Shown here piece after piece: positions 17,385 to 27,959 of a stretch of 64,000 nt of DNA (the first letter of the stretch is position 1; each line of letters opens with the position of its first letter). The translations under genes were made by a program, and so were the position numbers. The stretch lies in contig CAYUCC010000005.1 of the NCBI GenBank assembly GCA_964443225.1, positions 57,231 to 121,230 of the forward strand. Direction: 5' to 3'. The stretch comes from SSC4 sp964443225. Its GTDB lineage: Bacteria; Chloroflexota; Anaerolineae; SSC4; Amarolineaceae. The notes beneath the pieces were generated by a model. That model did not search any database, had not been told where the DNA came from, and saw only the letters and a program-made list of their open reading frames with translations.

Positions 17385-18530
17385 TTCGGCGATACCGATG
17401 TCATCTACAGCAATGAACATGCCGCCATTGGCGCCGTTTGGCTGTGATGTTTCATCCGATGTGGCCTGGCGCTGGGCGCTGCCGTCTTCCACGGGACGGT
17501 TGCCCTGGCTGGTGAAGGCTGTCGGCTTCCACCAGGCCCACTCGCGGCAGGTGTTGCAGGGACGTACGTCGTCCAGCTGGCCCCGCAGATGGCGGCGGCG
17601 CAGGTCCTGCATCTGCGGGCCGTTCCAGTTGCGCATGACGCGAACTTGACCGTCGTCGTCGATTACGTTGCCCAGGGGGAACAGGCTGTTGAAGTCGCGA
17701 TCGCACATGGCAAGCGAACCGTCCCAGTAGATGTGCACGTGGTACCACAGGTTGGGACAGGCGTAACGATCCTGGGCCAGTTTGGCTTCGCCCGGACGCA
17801 GCTCACTGATCTCGCCGATCTGGTCGGCCCAGGAGTCGAACGGTTTGACGTTGATACGATCGACGCCGGGCATACGCCAGGTCTCCACAAACTCATCGAT
17901 TTCACCCAACGTCTTCTGCATCTGAATGATCTGCAAGTTGACAAAGGTAGCGTAACTGCCCGCCTGCTTCAGGTCGATGAAGTGCCGGATGTTGCGGTTG
18001 GTGCGTTCGTAGTCAGCATTGATGCGGATCGTCTCATACGTTTCGGGGCGCATGCCGTCGAGGCACAGGTAGATCGCACTGAGGCCCGCATCGAGCAGTT
18101 TCTGCGCCTTCTTTTCGTCGAGCAGCGTGGCATTGGTGCTGATCTCACTGCGCAGACCGTGATCGCGACAGTAGGCAATCATGTCGAAGATGCGTTTGTG
18201 CATCAGCGGCTCGCCCCATATGTGCAGCGTAGTCGCTTTGACGTGCGGCGCCATCTCGTCGACGATCTGCGTAAACACGTTGAAATCCATGTAACCCTTG
18301 GGCCGCGTCACCTCTTTGCGGCCGGTGGGACACATGATGCACGACAGGTTGCAGACATTGGTCGACTCGATGTACATGCGGTCCGGGTAGGGCACGAATC
18401 TCGTCTGCCCGGTGCTGTAGGCCAGCCACTTCACCGGTGCCAGGGCCTGCTGTTGATAATGACGGAACTTGGTGCGCGCCTTGTCCTGGAAAGACCGGTT
18501 GGCCGCCGGCGTCGTCACGCTCACGCCCAT
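17358..18530 (-). CDS. radical SAM/SPASM protein (module 1)
   Basis: This 390-residue protein has the cluster motif NVCNLSCIMCPTG (C60, C64, C67) and LHIWGEPLMH in place of the usual GGEP, typical of SPASM proteins of the HpnH/PqqE-like superfamily. The C-terminal SPASM region has CPNLWYHVHIYWDGSLAMCDRDF and CNTCREW. The final about 45 residues look unlike the family, and the last ones (EPSSPLQRT) are encoded by the repeat palindrome, so the natural stop may have been lost by repeat insertion. The start overlaps the stop of the 18521 gene by about 10 bases, indicating coupling. Confidence 0.85.
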   Translation of the reverse strand: MGVSVTTPAANRSFQDKARTKFRHYQQQALAPVKWLAYSTGQTRFVPYPDRMYIESTNVCNLSCIMCPTGRKEVTRPKGYMDFNVFTQIVDEMAPHVKATTLHIWGEPLMHKRIFDMIAYCRDHGLRSEISTNATLLDEKKAQKLLDAGLSAIYLCLDGMRPETYETIRINADYERTNRNIRHFIDLKQAGSYATFVNLQIIQMQKTLGEIDEFVETWRMPGVDRINVKPFDSWADQIGEISELRPGEAKLAQDRYACPNLWYHVHIYWDGSLAMCDRDFNSLFPLGNVIDDDGQVRVMRNWNGPQMQDLRRRHLRGQLDDVRPCNTCREWAWWKPTAFTSQGNRPVEDGSAQRQATSDETSQPNGANGGMFIAVDDIGIAEPSSPLQRT

Positions 18531-19990
18531 GAGTTGGCTCCTGCCCGCTCACGCACCTGACGGAAGCTGCCGAACAGGCCCGCCCCGACCAGGGCATTGC
18601 CCACTTTGCGCAGCGGCTTGATGCGCGAAGCCTCCCACAGGACAGGCCCCAGCGTATCACCAAACGACTTGACGTACATGCGGCGGCGTTTGGATTCGTC
18701 GAAGCGGCGGCGGGCGTCGATGGCCAGACCGCTGAGGCGATCGTCGGCCACCGCACTCACGTTCATGAACGGTGCGATCTCGGCGGTGTAGCTGTTATAG
18801 TAATACGACTTCGTAAAGTCGGCATTGTACTGGGTTTCGGGGTTGCGCCGTACCAGCTCGTCCCACAGGCGCGTCCCGGGGAAGGGTGTCGCAATCGAGA
18901 ACATGGCCTCGGTCAGCGGCAGGCTGGCCGCAAATTCGATGGTCTGTTCCATGCTGGCTTCGTCGTCGCCGGGCAGGCCAAGAATAAAATAGCCTTTGCT
19001 GTCGATCCGCGCGTCAACCGTCCATTCGATGGCGCGGCGCACCTGCTCCAGGTCGATGTGTTTGGCGGTGGCCTTCAACACTTCCTCGTTGCCCGATTCG
19101 ATACCGTAGTGAATCTGGCGGCAGCCCGCCCGGTACATCTTGTGCAGCAGCTCGGAATCGACGCGGTCGACGCGCGCCAGGCAGCGCCAGCGCACATCGA
19201 GCTTCTGCTCGATGAAGTAGTCCATGATCTTATCCAGGCGTCGCACGTCGATCGTGAACAGGTCATCGATGAAGTAGAAGTTGCGCACGTGGTAACGGTC
19301 CATCAGGTGCTTCAGCTCGGCCACGATGCTCTCGGGCGAGCGCTGGCGGTAGGTGCGGCCGACGATGCCCTTAAAACAGAACGAGCAGTTGTACGGGCAG
19401 CCGCGGCTGGAGAGGACCGTGACCAGTTTCTCGCCGCTGGGCGCATACAGGGGGTACTTCTCCAACTCGAACAGGTGACGCGCCGGGAATGGCAGCGCAT
19501 CCAAATCTTCGATGAGCTTACGCTGCGGGTTCTCAACAACCGTGCCATCGTCCTTCCACCACAGACCGTTGATGCGGCCATAGCGGGTGTCGCCGCTGTC
19601 GATTGCCTGCAGCAGGTCGAGCCAGACCTCTTCACCTTCACCGTAGATCAGATAGTCGAGGTGTGGGTTTTCGATCGTCAACTGGGGCAGTGACGTGGCA
19701 TGGGGTCCGCCGATGATGGTGGGAACGCCAAGAACATCCTTGACTGCGGCCGCGACCTGTTCGATGTGGTGGTACGACGTCGTCATCGAGGTAAAGGCCA
19801 CGACATCGGGCTTGTCGTCGACGATCTTCTGCACATCCTCGGCCAGGGTGGTACACGGGTGCAGGCCAAAGTCGTGGACCGTCACATCGTGGCCGGCCTG
19901 TTCGGCAACAGCCGCCAGGTAACCCAAGCCCAGCGAGGGATAACTGTTGACCATCTCGTTCCACTTTGGACCAACCAGCGTAATCTTCAT
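18521..19990 (-). CDS. radical SAM protein with B12-binding-type N-terminal domain (module 1)
   Basis: This is a 489-residue protein. Residues 1-140 form the B12-binding-type domain (IIGGPHATS, LIYGEGEEVW) without a cobalamin-ligating DxHxxG motif. The radical SAM motif is SSRGCPYNCSFC (C198, C202, C205), followed by FIDDLFT and GIESGNEEVL. The C-terminal about 70 residues are basic and helical. GGAGGA lies 7 bases upstream of the ATG. It pairs with the overlapping SPASM gene just as the 15632 gene pairs with 14553, giving two B12-type plus SPASM modules in a row. The substrate is unknown. Confidence 0.87.
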   Translation of the reverse strand: MKITLVGPKWNEMVNSYPSLGLGYLAAVAEQAGHDVTVHDFGLHPCTTLAEDVQKIVDDKPDVVAFTSMTTSYHHIEQVAAAVKDVLGVPTIIGGPHATSLPQLTIENPHLDYLIYGEGEEVWLDLLQAIDSGDTRYGRINGLWWKDDGTVVENPQRKLIEDLDALPFPARHLFELEKYPLYAPSGEKLVTVLSSRGCPYNCSFCFKGIVGRTYRQRSPESIVAELKHLMDRYHVRNFYFIDDLFTIDVRRLDKIMDYFIEQKLDVRWRCLARVDRVDSELLHKMYRAGCRQIHYGIESGNEEVLKATAKHIDLEQVRRAIEWTVDARIDSKGYFILGLPGDDEASMEQTIEFAASLPLTEAMFSIATPFPGTRLWDELVRRNPETQYNADFTKSYYYNSYTAEIAPFMNVSAVADDRLSGLAIDARRRFDESKRRRMYVKSFGDTLGPVLWEASRIKPLRKVGNALVGAGLFGSFRQVRERAGANSWA

Positions 19991-20042
19991 ACATCGTCCT
20001 CCTCGAAATCCTCAACGACTCATCCCGGTGATCACCCATGCT

Positions 20043-20099
20043 GCACCCGGGGGTGCAGCACTCCGCTTTGCCTCACCAACCGTGCTGCACCCGGGGTAC
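20043..20099. repeat. two GCACCCGGGG-type palindromes
   Basis: GCACCCGGGGGTGC at 20043-20056 and a second, less perfect copy beginning at 20087 are both followed by CACTCCGCTTTGCCT-like sequence. They belong to the same family as the copies at 14.5, 24.0 and 35.2 kb. The 385 bases between 19991 and 20375 hold no gene; besides these repeats there is a small hairpin (GATCGCC 20309-20315 with GGCGATC 20320-20326) downstream of the 20376 gene. Confidence 0.7.
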
Positions 20100-20375
20100 A
20101 GCACTCCGCTTTGCCTTACCCACAGACAAATTCCCTGCCGTTCATGGTGCGCGTACCAGTCAAGATAGCCTAACACGGTGTGATGAAGCGCAGGTGAAAA
20201 TCGGGCCGCAAGTCGGTGACAGTTTTTTCATGCCGGGTCGCCCAGTTAAGGCGCCAGCACGGGGCGTGATCGCTGCCAGCTTAAAGCCTGTGGCTCAACA
20301 ACTCCAGCGATCGCCGCGGGGCGATCATCGCCAGAGCGGCTGTTCGCGGCTTCGCGTGAGTTATGACACCGCTCC

Positions 20376-21878
<1,503 letters not shown>

Positions 21879-21963
21879 GCAAAGTCCTCCCCTACATTTC
21901 AGCTGGGGGCAGTCAGGTATTACCCAACCGGCAGCGGGGCGTACCGGTCCGGGCGACCAGGCG

Positions 21964-21992
21964 ATTATAGCCCTGCCCCCATCATCTGTCAA
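21964..21992 (-). promoter_or_regulatory. consensus sigma70-like promoter for the radical SAM array
   Basis: Reading the minus strand, a perfect TTGACA (21992-21987) is followed by 17 bases and a perfect TATAAT (21969-21964). The next start codon is at 21878, giving a leader of about 80 bases. Confidence 0.8.
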
Positions 21993-22016
21993 TTTTTATG
22001 AAACTTGTCTACAAAA

Positions 22017-22364
22017 TTAATACCGCGGCACGCGCGGATCGATGCGCTGCGACCATGCCTCGAGACCGCCGTCCAGGCTGTACACCTGTGTAAATTCCTG
22101 CTGGCGCATCCAGGCGGTCACCTCAGCGCTGCGCACACCGTGGTGACAGACCACCACAATCGCCGTATCTTTCTCCAGATCGGCGGGCAGCGCAGCTTCC
22201 AGCTCGCGCGCCAGGCGCGACAGCGGCAGCAGCTCGGCGCCCTCGATCCGTGCCAGGCGCCACTCCGACTCCTCACGCACGTCGAGCAGGCGGTGCGGCT
22301 GCGCCCGCGTACGCAGCTCGTGCAGCGCTTCGACGCTGATTTCGGGTGCGTCGTAGAGGTTCAC
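22017..22364 (-). CDS. rhodanese-like domain protein
   Basis: This 115-residue single-domain protein starts with GTG, preceded by GGAGGA 6 bases upstream. It has the rhodanese fold motifs LLDVREESEW and GAELLPLS, and the active-site loop CHHGVRS with its catalytic Cys, ending DGGLEAW. Such stand-alone domains carry sulfane sulfur or act in thiol transfer, here in the cytoplasm since no signal is visible. Its neighbours include an A-type Fe-S carrier and MoaA, which fits sulfur metabolism, although the donor is unknown. Confidence 0.9.
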   Translation of the reverse strand: MNLYDAPEISVEALHELRTRAQPHRLLDVREESEWRLARIEGAELLPLSRLARELEAALPADLEKDTAIVVVCHHGVRSAEVTAWMRQQEFTQVYSLDGGLEAWSQRIDPRVPRY

Positions 22365-22441
22365 TCGATATCCTCCACCGCTGTATGATCTTCCATTCTG
22401 CGTGTATCGCCTGTGACTTTGGTCTCACGGACCATTACATT

Positions 22442-23893
22442 TCACCCTTTGACCACCGCCAGCGGCACCAGGCGTGCCACTTTGCGTGCAATCCCAGCGT
22501 TGTGTACCACCTCGACGACGTGGTCAACGTCCTTGTATGCAGTCGGCGCCTCTTCGGCCAGGCCGGCCAGGCTGCCCGCACGCACCTCGATGCCGCGTGC
22601 CTGCAGGTGATCCTTGAGCTCGCCACCGTGGACCTGGCGTTTGGCCGCAGCGCGGCTGAGCACGCGCCCTGCGCCGTGACAGCTCGATCCAAAGGTTTGC
22701 GCCATGCTGCCCGCCGTGCCGGCCAGCACGTACGACGCCGTGCCCATGCTGCCCGGCACCAGCACCGGCTGCCCAATGGCACGGTAATCGGCGGGCAGGA
22801 CGTCCGAATCGGGACCAAAGGCACGCGTGGCGCCCTTGCGGTGCACACACAACTTCAGACGTTGGCCGTCGACCTCATGGAACTCGATTTTGGCCATGTT
22901 GTGGGTAATGTCGTAGACCTGGAACAGGTCGAAGTTTTTGACTTTGCCCGCCAGCACATGTTTGAACGCCGCCCGAATCTGATGGGCCAGCAGCTGGCGA
23001 TTGGCAAACGCATAGTTGGCCGCCGCACACATCGCCGCGTAGTAGGCGCGTCCTTCCGCCGAATCGAACGGTGCACACACCAGCTGGCGGTCGGGCAGCA
23101 CGATACCGTATTTGTGCACGACCTTCTGGAAGCTGTCGACGTAATCGGTGCACACCTGGTGGCCAAACCCGCGGCTGCCGCAGTGGATTTGCACGACGAC
23201 CTGCCCCTGGAACAACCCCATGGCCCGTGCCGCCTCGGCATCAAAAATCTCGGCTACCTCGTCGACTTCGGCGAAGTGGTTGCCCGCACCCAGCGTGCCC
23301 AGTTGGGTCTTGCCCCGCTCTTTGGCGCGCCGGCTGCACTGGGCCGGATCGGCACCGGCCATCGTACCCCGTTCTTCGGTATGCGCCAGGTCTTCCTGAC
23401 GCGCATACCCTTTTTTGAGCGCCCATTGGCTGCCGTGGCGCAGCACGTCGTCCAGCTCGTCGTACGATAGATTGATGAAGCCCTTTTCCCCCACGCCGCT
23501 CGGTACCTGGCGGTAGAGCTCGGTGGCCAGGTTGGCCAGGTGTGGTGCGGCCATCGTGTGGTCGATGTGTGATGCCAGGAGGCGCACACCGCAGTTGATG
23601 TCATATCCCACCATGCCAGGTGAGATGATCCCACCGGCCGCATCGGTCGCCGCCACGCCACCAATCGGGGAGCCGTAGCCCTGGTGGATGTCCGGCATGG
23701 CAAAGACGTTTTTGGTCACGCCCGGCAGCGTCGAGATATTGACCAGCTGGTCGAGCGACTGGTCACCCAGCACCTGTTCGAGGATCAGCTCGTCGGCGTA
23801 AAACCGAGCGGCCACGCGCATGTCGTGCCGGTAGTTGCGGTCGATCTCGTACACGTACGGTCGCACCTGGCGTAAGTCTTTGCGCTCAACCAT
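22442..23893 (-). CDS. rtcB: RtcB RNA 3'-phosphate ligase
   Basis: This is a full-length 483-residue RtcB, which joins RNA 2',3'-cyclic phosphate or 3'-phosphate ends to 5'-OH ends using GTP and Mn2+. Motifs seen include MPDIHQGYG, the metal-binding DINCGVR (Cys), HCGSRGFGHQV, GAGNHF, and the SCHGAGRVLSR loop near the guanylated His. I choose ATG 23893 with GAAAGG 7 bases upstream; an in-frame GTG at 23908 is an alternative. No archease or RNA-repair regulator is adjacent. The gene follows DUF2203 after a gap that contains two repeat palindromes. Confidence 0.96.
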   Translation of the reverse strand: MVERKDLRQVRPYVYEIDRNYRHDMRVAARFYADELILEQVLGDQSLDQLVNISTLPGVTKNVFAMPDIHQGYGSPIGGVAATDAAGGIISPGMVGYDINCGVRLLASHIDHTMAAPHLANLATELYRQVPSGVGEKGFINLSYDELDDVLRHGSQWALKKGYARQEDLAHTEERGTMAGADPAQCSRRAKERGKTQLGTLGAGNHFAEVDEVAEIFDAEAARAMGLFQGQVVVQIHCGSRGFGHQVCTDYVDSFQKVVHKYGIVLPDRQLVCAPFDSAEGRAYYAAMCAAANYAFANRQLLAHQIRAAFKHVLAGKVKNFDLFQVYDITHNMAKIEFHEVDGQRLKLCVHRKGATRAFGPDSDVLPADYRAIGQPVLVPGSMGTASYVLAGTAGSMAQTFGSSCHGAGRVLSRAAAKRQVHGGELKDHLQARGIEVRAGSLAGLAEEAPTAYKDVDHVVEVVHNAGIARKVARLVPLAVVKG

Positions 23894-23946
23894 CGTCGTA
23901 CCTTTCACCCATCAAGCCAATGCGCTGCATCGACTTCAATCGAGGC

Positions 23947-24005
23947 GTTCGCACCTGGGGGTGCGAACCCATTGCCTCGTGTGATCGTACTGCACCTGGG
24001 GGTGC
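23947..24005. repeat. pair of GCACCTGGGGGTGC palindromes
   Basis: GTTCGCACC...GGTGCGAAC at 23947-23968 and GCACCTGGGGGTGC at 23992-24005 lie between DUF2203 and rtcB. They are the same element as at 14.5, 20.0 and 35.2 kb, here again as a close pair with slightly different arm extensions. Confidence 0.75.
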
Positions 24006-24036
24006 AGTACTCCTCCAATCCAGCGCCCTGGATCCC

Positions 24037-24420
24037 TTACACAAGCGGCTGCCGGCTCTGGAAGCCGCTGTCCAGGTCGTGCCAATAGCCGATCTCGTCC
24101 TCACCCAGGCGCCAGCACAGGAGCACAATACGGCCATCGCGCCGGCGGTGCAAAAAATCGACGAGACCCATCTGAACATCCTTGAGCTGGCAGCCCATGC
24201 CGCGGACCTCTTCCACCAGCGTCTCGACCTGGCCAAAACGCAGCAGCATGGCACTGGCTTCGTGGCTGCCGCCGTTGGTGGCGCTTGCTTCCAATATGGG
24301 CACGAACTCGGGCTGTGCTGCGACGATCGCCGTGCGGATACGCTGCAGCTCGGTGAGCAGCACCCGCAGGCGTGGCAGCAGGGCATTGGCGTCCTGCACA
24401 GAAAAATAGCGGTCTTCCAT
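24037..24420 (-). CDS. DUF2203 family protein
   Basis: The protein has 127 residues from ATG 24420 (a longer frame reaches 24459). It matches DUF2203 by its N-terminal YFSVQDANALLPRLR, by the GCQLKDVQMGLVDF segment and the C-terminal CWRLGEDEIGYWHDLDSGF. The first half is probably a helical hairpin. The function of the family is unknown. It stands between the Fe-S carrier and rtcB on the same strand. Confidence 0.82.
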   Translation of the reverse strand: MEDRYFSVQDANALLPRLRVLLTELQRIRTAIVAAQPEFVPILEASATNGGSHEASAMLLRFGQVETLVEEVRGMGCQLKDVQMGLVDFLHRRRDGRIVLLCWRLGEDEIGYWHDLDSGFQSRQPLV

Positions 24421-24442
24421 GGCCTGAATCCCAATAATAAAC

Positions 24443-24504
24443 GAAGGACGAGAGACCAAACACCGAAGAGCGCTGACAGGCCCTTCTATCGTCTATCGTC
24501 CTTC
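24443..24504. repeat. inverted repeat CGAAGGACGA / TCGTCCTTCG
   Basis: Ten-base arms at about 24443-24452 and 24495-24504 flank a 42-base loop between the Fe-S carrier and DUF2203 genes. It may act as a transcription terminator or be a small repeat; no T-run follows. Confidence 0.4.
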
Positions 24505-24530
24505 GCGCAGAGAGAACAAACGCCCAGGTT

Positions 24531-24905
24531 TTAGTTGTGGCCGCAGCTGGCCGAATTCTCTTCACCAGTGTGCGTTTGGGCCGTGCGAAACGAGCTGCCA
24601 CAGCCACAGCTTGACACGGCGTTCGGGTTTTCGATATGGAATCCACCACCCATCAAATTATCGACGTAATCGATCTGTGCGCCGTCGATATAGAAGAGAC
24701 TGGTGGAATCGACGTACACGCGCAGGCCGTGTTCTTCGTACACTTCGTCGCCTTCGCGCGGGTCGTTATCGAACATCATGCCGTACTGCATACCACCGCA
24801 GCCACCACCCTGGACAAAAACGCGCAGGCCGTGCGAACCGACCAGGCCTTTGTCGCTCATCACAGACTGCAGCTTGTGGGCTGCACTCTCAGTCAATGTA
24901 ACCAT
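24531..24905 (-). CDS. A-type iron-sulfur carrier (HesB/IscA/ErpA family)
   Basis: This 124-residue protein is an A-type Fe-S carrier that delivers clusters to target enzymes. The three conserved Cys are seen, one in GGGCGGMQY and two in the C-terminal SCGCGSSF, along with the family core EEHGLRVYVD and NPNAVSSCGCG. It has an additional short tail (about 15 residues) ending SASCGHN with a fourth Cys and a His. It lies upstream of DUF2203 and rtcB and just downstream of moaA, a Fe-S enzyme, on the same strand. Confidence 0.93.
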   Translation of the reverse strand: MVTLTESAAHKLQSVMSDKGLVGSHGLRVFVQGGGCGGMQYGMMFDNDPREGDEVYEEHGLRVYVDSTSLFYIDGAQIDYVDNLMGGGFHIENPNAVSSCGCGSSFRTAQTHTGEENSASCGHN

Positions 24906-24966
24906 CGTGTCCTCCGTTCGATCCTGATCTCTGACAATGGACCATTATTATACCTGAAATACCAGC

Positions 24967-26004
24967 TTAACCACCAATTTGAGACATGACGCGCATCTCA
25001 GGAATGACGGCGTGCGCCAATCCATGACCCCACGGTTTGCCCCAAACGGCGGTGCGTATCAGAGTTTTGAGTTCTTCCAAAGAACCACCGCCGCGGATCA
25101 GCGACAGTAAGTCTACCTCGTTGTCACGCAGCAAACAGAGACGCAGCTTACCATCTGCCGTGACGCGAATGCGCCCGCACCCCGCACAAAACGGTTCCGT
25201 CACCGAACTGATGAAGCCGAGGCGTCCGCGTGCACCGGGCAGCTGGTAGGGTCGTGAGGGGTCGCGTCCATCGTACCCGGCCAGCTGGATGAGCGGCCCC
25301 AGTGCCTGTTCGATGCGTTCCATCGTCTCGGCGCACGGCACGACGGCGTCGACCGCAAAAGGCGCCACCCCACCAAACGGCATCAGTTCGATGAATCGAA
25401 CCTCCCAGGGGCGGTGCAGCGTCAGCCGCGCCAGCTCGACGACCTGGTCATCGTTGAAGCCGCGCGTCACCACGCAGTTGATTTTGATCGGCGTCAGGCC
25501 CGCCTGTTCGGCCGCGGCAATACCCGCCCACACGTCACTCAGGTGGCCCCAGCGCGTGATCCGGTTGAAACTTGCCGGATCCAGCGTATCGACACTGACG
25601 TTGACGCGGTCCAGGCCAGCATCGGCCAGCGGCTGGGCCAGGCGGGCCAGGAGCAGGCCGTTGGTCGTCATCGCCAGGTCGCGAATACCGGGCACAGTCT
25701 TTGTGCGTCGCACCAGGTCGACCACGTTATGACGCACGGTGGGCTCGCCGCCGGTCAGCCGAATTTTGTTCACACCAAGCTGGGCCGCAGCCTGCACGAG
25801 CAGAATGATTTCGTCATCCTGCAACAGTTCGGACCGTGGCTGGAACTGCATCACCTCGGGCATGCAGTAGACGCAGCGCAAATTGCAGGCGTCGGTCAAC
25901 GAAATACGCAGGTAATCGATACGACGCCCAAACGCGTCCGCCATGGCCGGGGCATGACCGGAAACAGGAGACTCGTGAGGTAAAGCCGCCAGCTGCAGGT
26001 TCAT
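24967..26004 (-). CDS. moaA: GTP 3',8-cyclase MoaA
   Basis: The 345-residue protein is MoaA, the radical SAM enzyme that begins molybdenum cofactor synthesis from GTP. It has the N-terminal cluster motif DACNLRCVYCMP, LTGGEPTVR, and the second cluster site FCAGCGRIRVTADGKLRLC. It ends in the catalytic GG (MSQIGG). The N-terminal about 25 residues are an extension; ATG at residue 21 is an alternative start. The start overlaps the regulator stop by four bases (ATGA). The cofactor could serve the molybdenum hydroxylase at 10351. Confidence 0.95.
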   Translation of the reverse strand: MNLQLAALPHESPVSGHAPAMADAFGRRIDYLRISLTDACNLRCVYCMPEVMQFQPRSELLQDDEIILLVQAAAQLGVNKIRLTGGEPTVRHNVVDLVRRTKTVPGIRDLAMTTNGLLLARLAQPLADAGLDRVNVSVDTLDPASFNRITRWGHLSDVWAGIAAAEQAGLTPIKINCVVTRGFNDDQVVELARLTLHRPWEVRFIELMPFGGVAPFAVDAVVPCAETMERIEQALGPLIQLAGYDGRDPSRPYQLPGARGRLGFISSVTEPFCAGCGRIRVTADGKLRLCLLRDNEVDLLSLIRGGGSLEELKTLIRTAVWGKPWGHGLAHAVIPEMRVMSQIGG

Positions 26005-26681
26005 GAACTAAAATCGATCCCCCCCGCGTGGTGCCGGTCGGACTGGATGCAGGCTGCAGCCAGGCAATCGGTCGTTGCCAGAAGATACGTGCAGCGCCCC
26101 GTACCGTTGACCAGGCGCGACGTACACCGCGGCGTCTGGCCGGTCAGCTCGGCCACCAGCAGCAGATCCATGCGGCAGAGCTCGGGATGCTGTTCGGCCA
26201 CCCCGGCGTAGGGACAATTGCAGGTGTGCAATACCAGTTCATCCCCCTGGCGTTCCCAGCTTGCCAGATAACCGTTGGCGGTGAGGAATTCTGTCACCTG
26301 CTGCAGCCAGTCTTCGTCCGTTTGATCCGCGGCGCGCGCCGGAGCATGTTGGGCGGTACGCTCGGCCAGGCTGTGAAAAATCGCATACAGCTCCGCCGGT
26401 GGCAAACGGTTTTTCAGCTCATCCAGCACGGCGACCGACAGGCCTTGATAGTTATTGGGGAAAAAACGGCTGGCCTGGGCCGTCAGGAGGTACACCTGTT
26501 CAGGGCGCCCCACCGTTCGTTTGTGCATGGTTTGGGTCGTGACCAGGTCCTGACTCTGGAGTATGTCAAGGTGATGCCGTACCGACACCGGTGCCATCTG
26601 CAGCACTTCAGCCAGATCGGAAACGGTTGCCTGGGATTGAGTCTTCAGTATTTCGAGAATCTTGTGGCGGGTGGTTTGCAC
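26001..26681 (-). CDS. winged-helix regulator with C-terminal Cys cluster (SufR-like)
   Basis: The 226-residue protein starts with GTG behind GGAGG. Residues 1-65 are an ArsR/DeoR-type winged helix (ILKTQSQATVSDLAEVLQMAPVSVRHHLDIL). The C-terminal half holds several Cys: CNCPYAGV, ELCRMD, RCTSR and GRCTYLL, the pattern of SufR-type regulators that bind an Fe-S cluster and repress Fe-S assembly genes. This suggests that it senses iron-sulfur status. It overlaps moaA by four bases and so probably controls its own operon. It faces the divergent nuo genes across 347 bases, which it might also regulate. Confidence 0.82.
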   Translation of the reverse strand: MQTTRHKILEILKTQSQATVSDLAEVLQMAPVSVRHHLDILQSQDLVTTQTMHKRTVGRPEQVYLLTAQASRFFPNNYQGLSVAVLDELKNRLPPAELYAIFHSLAERTAQHAPARAADQTDEDWLQQVTEFLTANGYLASWERQGDELVLHTCNCPYAGVAEQHPELCRMDLLLVAELTGQTPRCTSRLVNGTGRCTYLLATTDCLAAACIQSDRHHAGGIDFSS

Positions 26682-26834
26682 GACTCCTCCCCAGTCATGG
26701 ATACTAATCGTCGATTACAACACGGGACATTCTAGCACACGCAACGGGCACTGTCAATTCTTCTAATTTTCATTATAAATATTCGCCGTACGCGGTGATC
26801 AGAATGAATGCAAGTGAATCAATACACAAGATAC

Positions 26835-26863
26835 TTTGACAAAGCGCGGGTGCGCTGGTACAA
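26835..26863 (+). promoter_or_regulatory. sigma70-like promoter of the nuo genes
   Basis: TTGACA (26835-26840) is followed by 17 bases and TACAAT (26858-26863). The leader to nuoB would be about 160 bases and includes a GGGTG...CACCC stem. The region 26682-27028 holds no gene and is the shared upstream region of the divergent regulator and nuoB. Confidence 0.75.
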
Positions 26864-27028
26864 TTTTTCCATATTCCTGCAATGCTGAACCTGCGACCAG
26901 GGTGTGCATACGCCGGGTGGACCGCACCCAGCCGGTGGAGACCTCCCACGGCACGCAGCTTTGATACTCGTTGCTGGTATTTGCGCGCTGTTTGTGTCGC
27001 TGTTTGTGTCGTATGAAAGGAACACGTC

Positions 27029-27889
<861 letters not shown>

Positions 27890-27959
27890 GAGTCTGTATC
27901 GAACAGACTCCAGGACGGCACGCACGATCGCGATCGTCTGAAAGATTGAGGAAAGATCC

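Noticed and set aside
25385..25405. tRNA-like T-arm sequence (AATCGAACCTCCC)
   Set aside because: Lies inside the moaA coding sequence and no cloverleaf is present.
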